This document shows positions 62,337 to 64,000 of a stretch of DNA of 64,000 bases, in pieces (positions within the stretch are counted from its first letter, which is position 1; each line of letters begins with the position of its first letter). Source of the DNA: Actinomycetota bacterium (GTDB taxonomy: Bacteria; Actinomycetota; Acidimicrobiia; Acidimicrobiales; Ilumatobacteraceae). The translations under genes were made by a program, and so were the position numbers. The stretch is from the NCBI GenBank assembly GCA_026393475.1, contig JAPLAA010000009.1, positions 1 through 64,000 on the forward strand, written 5' to 3'. Below the pieces are notes generated by a model. It did no database searches and was not told the DNA's origin. It saw nothing but the letters and a program-made list of their open reading frames with translations.

Positions 62337-63650
62337 TCAGAAGAAGGGGAGGTACTCCGTGAGTTCCCAGTCGGTGATCGCCTCGACCGACCACTCGTTG
62401 CCGGACTCCTCCCAGCGGCGCACCTCGTCGCGACGGATCGCGAGATAGGCGCGGACGAGGTCGGGGCCCATCGCCTCGCACAACACGCTGTCGGCCTCGA
62501 ACGCCGCGAGCGCGTCGGCCAGGGTGTGGGGCGTGTGCCGATCGGTGTTCGGCTCGGTGTCGCCGTCGCCCTGCTGGGGCTCGCCGCAGTCGAGACCGTC
62601 GACCACGCCGAGCAGGGCGGCGTTCAGCATCGCTGCCGCGGCGAGGTACACGTTGGCCGACCCGCAGGGCATGCGGTTCTCGATGCGGGTCGCCTCGCCC
62701 CGCTCGCCGGGGACGCGCATCGTGCTGATGCGGTTGTCGAGGCCCCAGTTGGCCCAGTAGCCGGCGATGATGCCGGGCATCAACCGCTTGTAGCTGTTGA
62801 CGGTGGGCGCCGACAGCGCCGCCATGCCCTCGTAGTGCGCGAGGAGGCCGCCGATGCACTGGCGCATGAGGCTCGACATGCCGTGCTCGCCCGACGGGTC
62901 GTCGAACACGTTGCGGCCACCGCCGGTGGGGATCAGCGAGAAGTTGATGTGCAGTCCGCTGCCGACCGCCTCGGCGATCGGGCGGCCCATGAAGGTCGCC
63001 CAGTGGCCGTGCCGATGGGCGATCTCACGGACCATGTCCTTGGCCATGAACGCACGGTCGGCAGCGTCGAGTGCCGGGCCGTACTTCAGGTTCATCTCCA
63101 TCTGCCCGGGGGAGAACTCGGCCATGACGCCCTCGACGTCGAGTTCGCTCTTCTCCGCTGCGTCGAACAGGGCGAAGGTCAGCTCGGAATCGATGCCGCC
63201 GAGACCCACCCCGTAGACGCGGTGGGACGGCAGATCGAGCGGGGCGTAGCCGCCCGGCGCGGCAGCGTCGGGTCGCATCACGTAGAACTCGAGCTCGTAG
63301 CCGATCATCGGCTCGTACCCGAGTGCCCGCCACGCCTCGACGGCCCGCTTGAGCGCGCTCCGGGGTGCGAGCGCGAGCGGACCGCCGTCGAACTCGAGGT
63401 CGGCGATCATCACATCGGTGTCGATCTCCCACCCGGGATGCCTGGTCTCGGGCAGCGGCACCGTCGACAGGTCGGGGAAACCGACGTCGGCGGCGTACCC
63501 CTCGACCGGCATGATCTCCCGATTGATGCCCATCGTGAGCGTGGTCACCGCGTGGTGGCCGTGCTCGTGGATCCGTCGCTCGGGCACGTACCGCCCGTGC
63601 GACAGACCGTTGAGGTCGCTCCACATGACCCGGATGCGTCGATTCGCCAT
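62337..63650 (-). CDS. Glutamine synthetase-family (GlnA-like) ligase
   Basis: 437 aa from ATG63650. The N-terminal beta-grasp region begins IRVMWSDLNGLSHGRY. Metal and substrate motifs are MIGYELEFYV, EFSPGQMEMNL, GLHINFSL, TVNSYKRLMPG and RIENRMPCGSAN. This spacing fits gamma-glutamyl ligases such as GlnA3/GlnA4 or PuuA-type enzymes rather than assimilatory GlnA. It may glutamylate an amine. A possible extension to 63782 overlaps the P450 gene and is rejected. It lies 94 nt upstream of the DMT exporter start on the same strand. Confidence 0.85.
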   Translation of the reverse strand: MANRRIRVMWSDLNGLSHGRYVPERRIHEHGHHAVTTLTMGINREIMPVEGYAADVGFPDLSTVPLPETRHPGWEIDTDVMIADLEFDGGPLALAPRSALKRAVEAWRALGYEPMIGYELEFYVMRPDAAAPGGYAPLDLPSHRVYGVGLGGIDSELTFALFDAAEKSELDVEGVMAEFSPGQMEMNLKYGPALDAADRAFMAKDMVREIAHRHGHWATFMGRPIAEAVGSGLHINFSLIPTGGGRNVFDDPSGEHGMSSLMRQCIGGLLAHYEGMAALSAPTVNSYKRLMPGIIAGYWANWGLDNRISTMRVPGERGEATRIENRMPCGSANVYLAAAAMLNAALLGVVDGLDCGEPQQGDGDTEPNTDRHTPHTLADALAAFEADSVLCEAMGPDLVRAYLAIRRDEVRRWEESGNEWSVEAITDWELTEYLPFF

Positions 63651-63714
63651 GGCTGCGAAAAGTAGCAGACCGACCGGCGAGATCGTTTGGGGCCGAACGA
63701 CCTGTCGGGTCAGC

Positions 63715-64000
63715 TCACCAGACGACGTCCATCCGCACCGGTCCTCGGAACTCGAACCCGCGGATCTCGACGCCATCGGCATCGCGGAGGTGCAACCCGG
63801 GCAGACGATGGAACAGGTGCTGCACGGCGACGCGCACGGTGCTGCGGCCCAGCCATGCCCCGAGGCACACGTGCGGACCGGTGGAGAACGCGAGGTGCGG
63901 GCCCTCCTTGCGGTGCAGGTCGTACCGGTCGGGGTGCGACCAGCGCCGCTCGTCGCGGTTGGCGCTGCTGATGATCGCGGCGACCAGCGCGCCGGCGGGG
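63715..64000 (-). CDS. Cytochrome P450, C-terminal part (5' end beyond the window)
   Basis: On the minus strand, 95 codons read from the window edge to a TGA at 63715-63717. SANRDERRWSHPDRYDLHR is the PERF region, and LAFSTGPHVCLGAWLGRSTV is the heme loop with the Cys ligand. The C-terminus VEIRGFEFRGPVRMDVVW is typical. This is a second P450, distinct from that at 50009. Its start and I-helix are outside the window. Confidence 0.87.
   Translation of the reverse strand, partial: PAGALVAAIISSANRDERRWSHPDRYDLHRKEGPHLAFSTGPHVCLGAWLGRSTVRVAVQHLFHRLPGLHLRDADGVEIRGFEFRGPVRMDVVW

Noticed and set aside
62337-63782. 481-aa form of the glutamine-synthetase-like gene
   Set aside because: The first 44 codons overlap the P450 gene end and lack GS sequence; ATG63650 begins the conserved beta-grasp region.

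Overview
ORGANISM. The window is very GC-rich bacterial DNA (roughly two-thirds G+C or more by eye) with actinobacterial traits: tightly overlapping ATGA/GTGA gene junctions, many GTG starts, a zinc-type S14, secY-adk-map after the ribosomal genes, pyrR-pyrB-pyrC, LDTR-repeat surface proteins, a MoxR/DUF58/TgpA-like operon, and a catabolic cluster of P450, CoA-thioester and Liv-type ABC transport genes. A free-living actinobacterium, possibly Acidimicrobiia (Ilumatobacter-like), is the best inference. No rRNA, tRNA, CRISPR, transposase or integrase was seen. LAYOUT. (1) 1-561: the end of tuf, then rpsJ and a strong hairpin terminator. (2) 562-6172: an HtrA-like protease, a VOC protein, an alpha/beta hydrolase coupled to a lipoprotein gene, and a luciferase-like flavin oxidoreductase. 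(3) 6368-27280: a Wzx/Wzy-type exopolysaccharide region (Wzz-kinase-like protein, polymerase, Gfo/Idh/MocA oxidoreductase, AKR-like protein, WecG/TagA transferase, three GT2, flippase, GT4). It is split by a divergent four-gene operon (18466 down to 9401) encoding a membrane-anchored protein with 12 Ig-like repeats, MoxR, DUF58 and a pseudo-transglutaminase. (4) 27281-40300: a tandem array, candidate promoter and hairpin-rich leader, then rplC through rplO, secY, adk and map. (5) 40346-43195: the pyrR-pyrB-pyrC operon with a PyrR-type RNA hairpin abutting the pyrR Shine-Dalgarno sequence. (6) 43346-48167: cell-surface genes (SDR-like, DUF1996, L,D-transpeptidase). (7) 48226-64000: a catabolic and uptake region with an FAH hydrolase, an acetoacetate-decarboxylase-like protein and P450, a Liv-type ABC transporter with fused LivM-LivG, a GntR/FCD regulator, ALDH, acyl-CoA dehydrogenase, MaoC, CitE-like lyase, a DMT exporter, a glutamine-synthetase-like enzyme and a second P450. 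HOW IT FITS TOGETHER. The S10 ribosomal operon is split: rpsJ sits with tuf and is terminated, and rplC restarts 27 kb later behind its own leader. The usual alpha-operon genes (infA, rpsM, rpsK, rpsD, rpoA, rplQ) do not follow map. Ribosomal protein uL22 carries a long acidic linker and a C-terminal domain resembling the actinobacterial sunset domain. In the catabolic region, three copies of a TTTGATCAAA-centred palindrome lie in front of the ABC substrate-binding gene, between ALDH and acyl-CoA dehydrogenase, and between MaoC and the CitE-like lyase. They suggest one local regulon, probably under the GntR-family gene at 56176. Short tandem repeats that include or adjoin stop codons recur at several gene ends.
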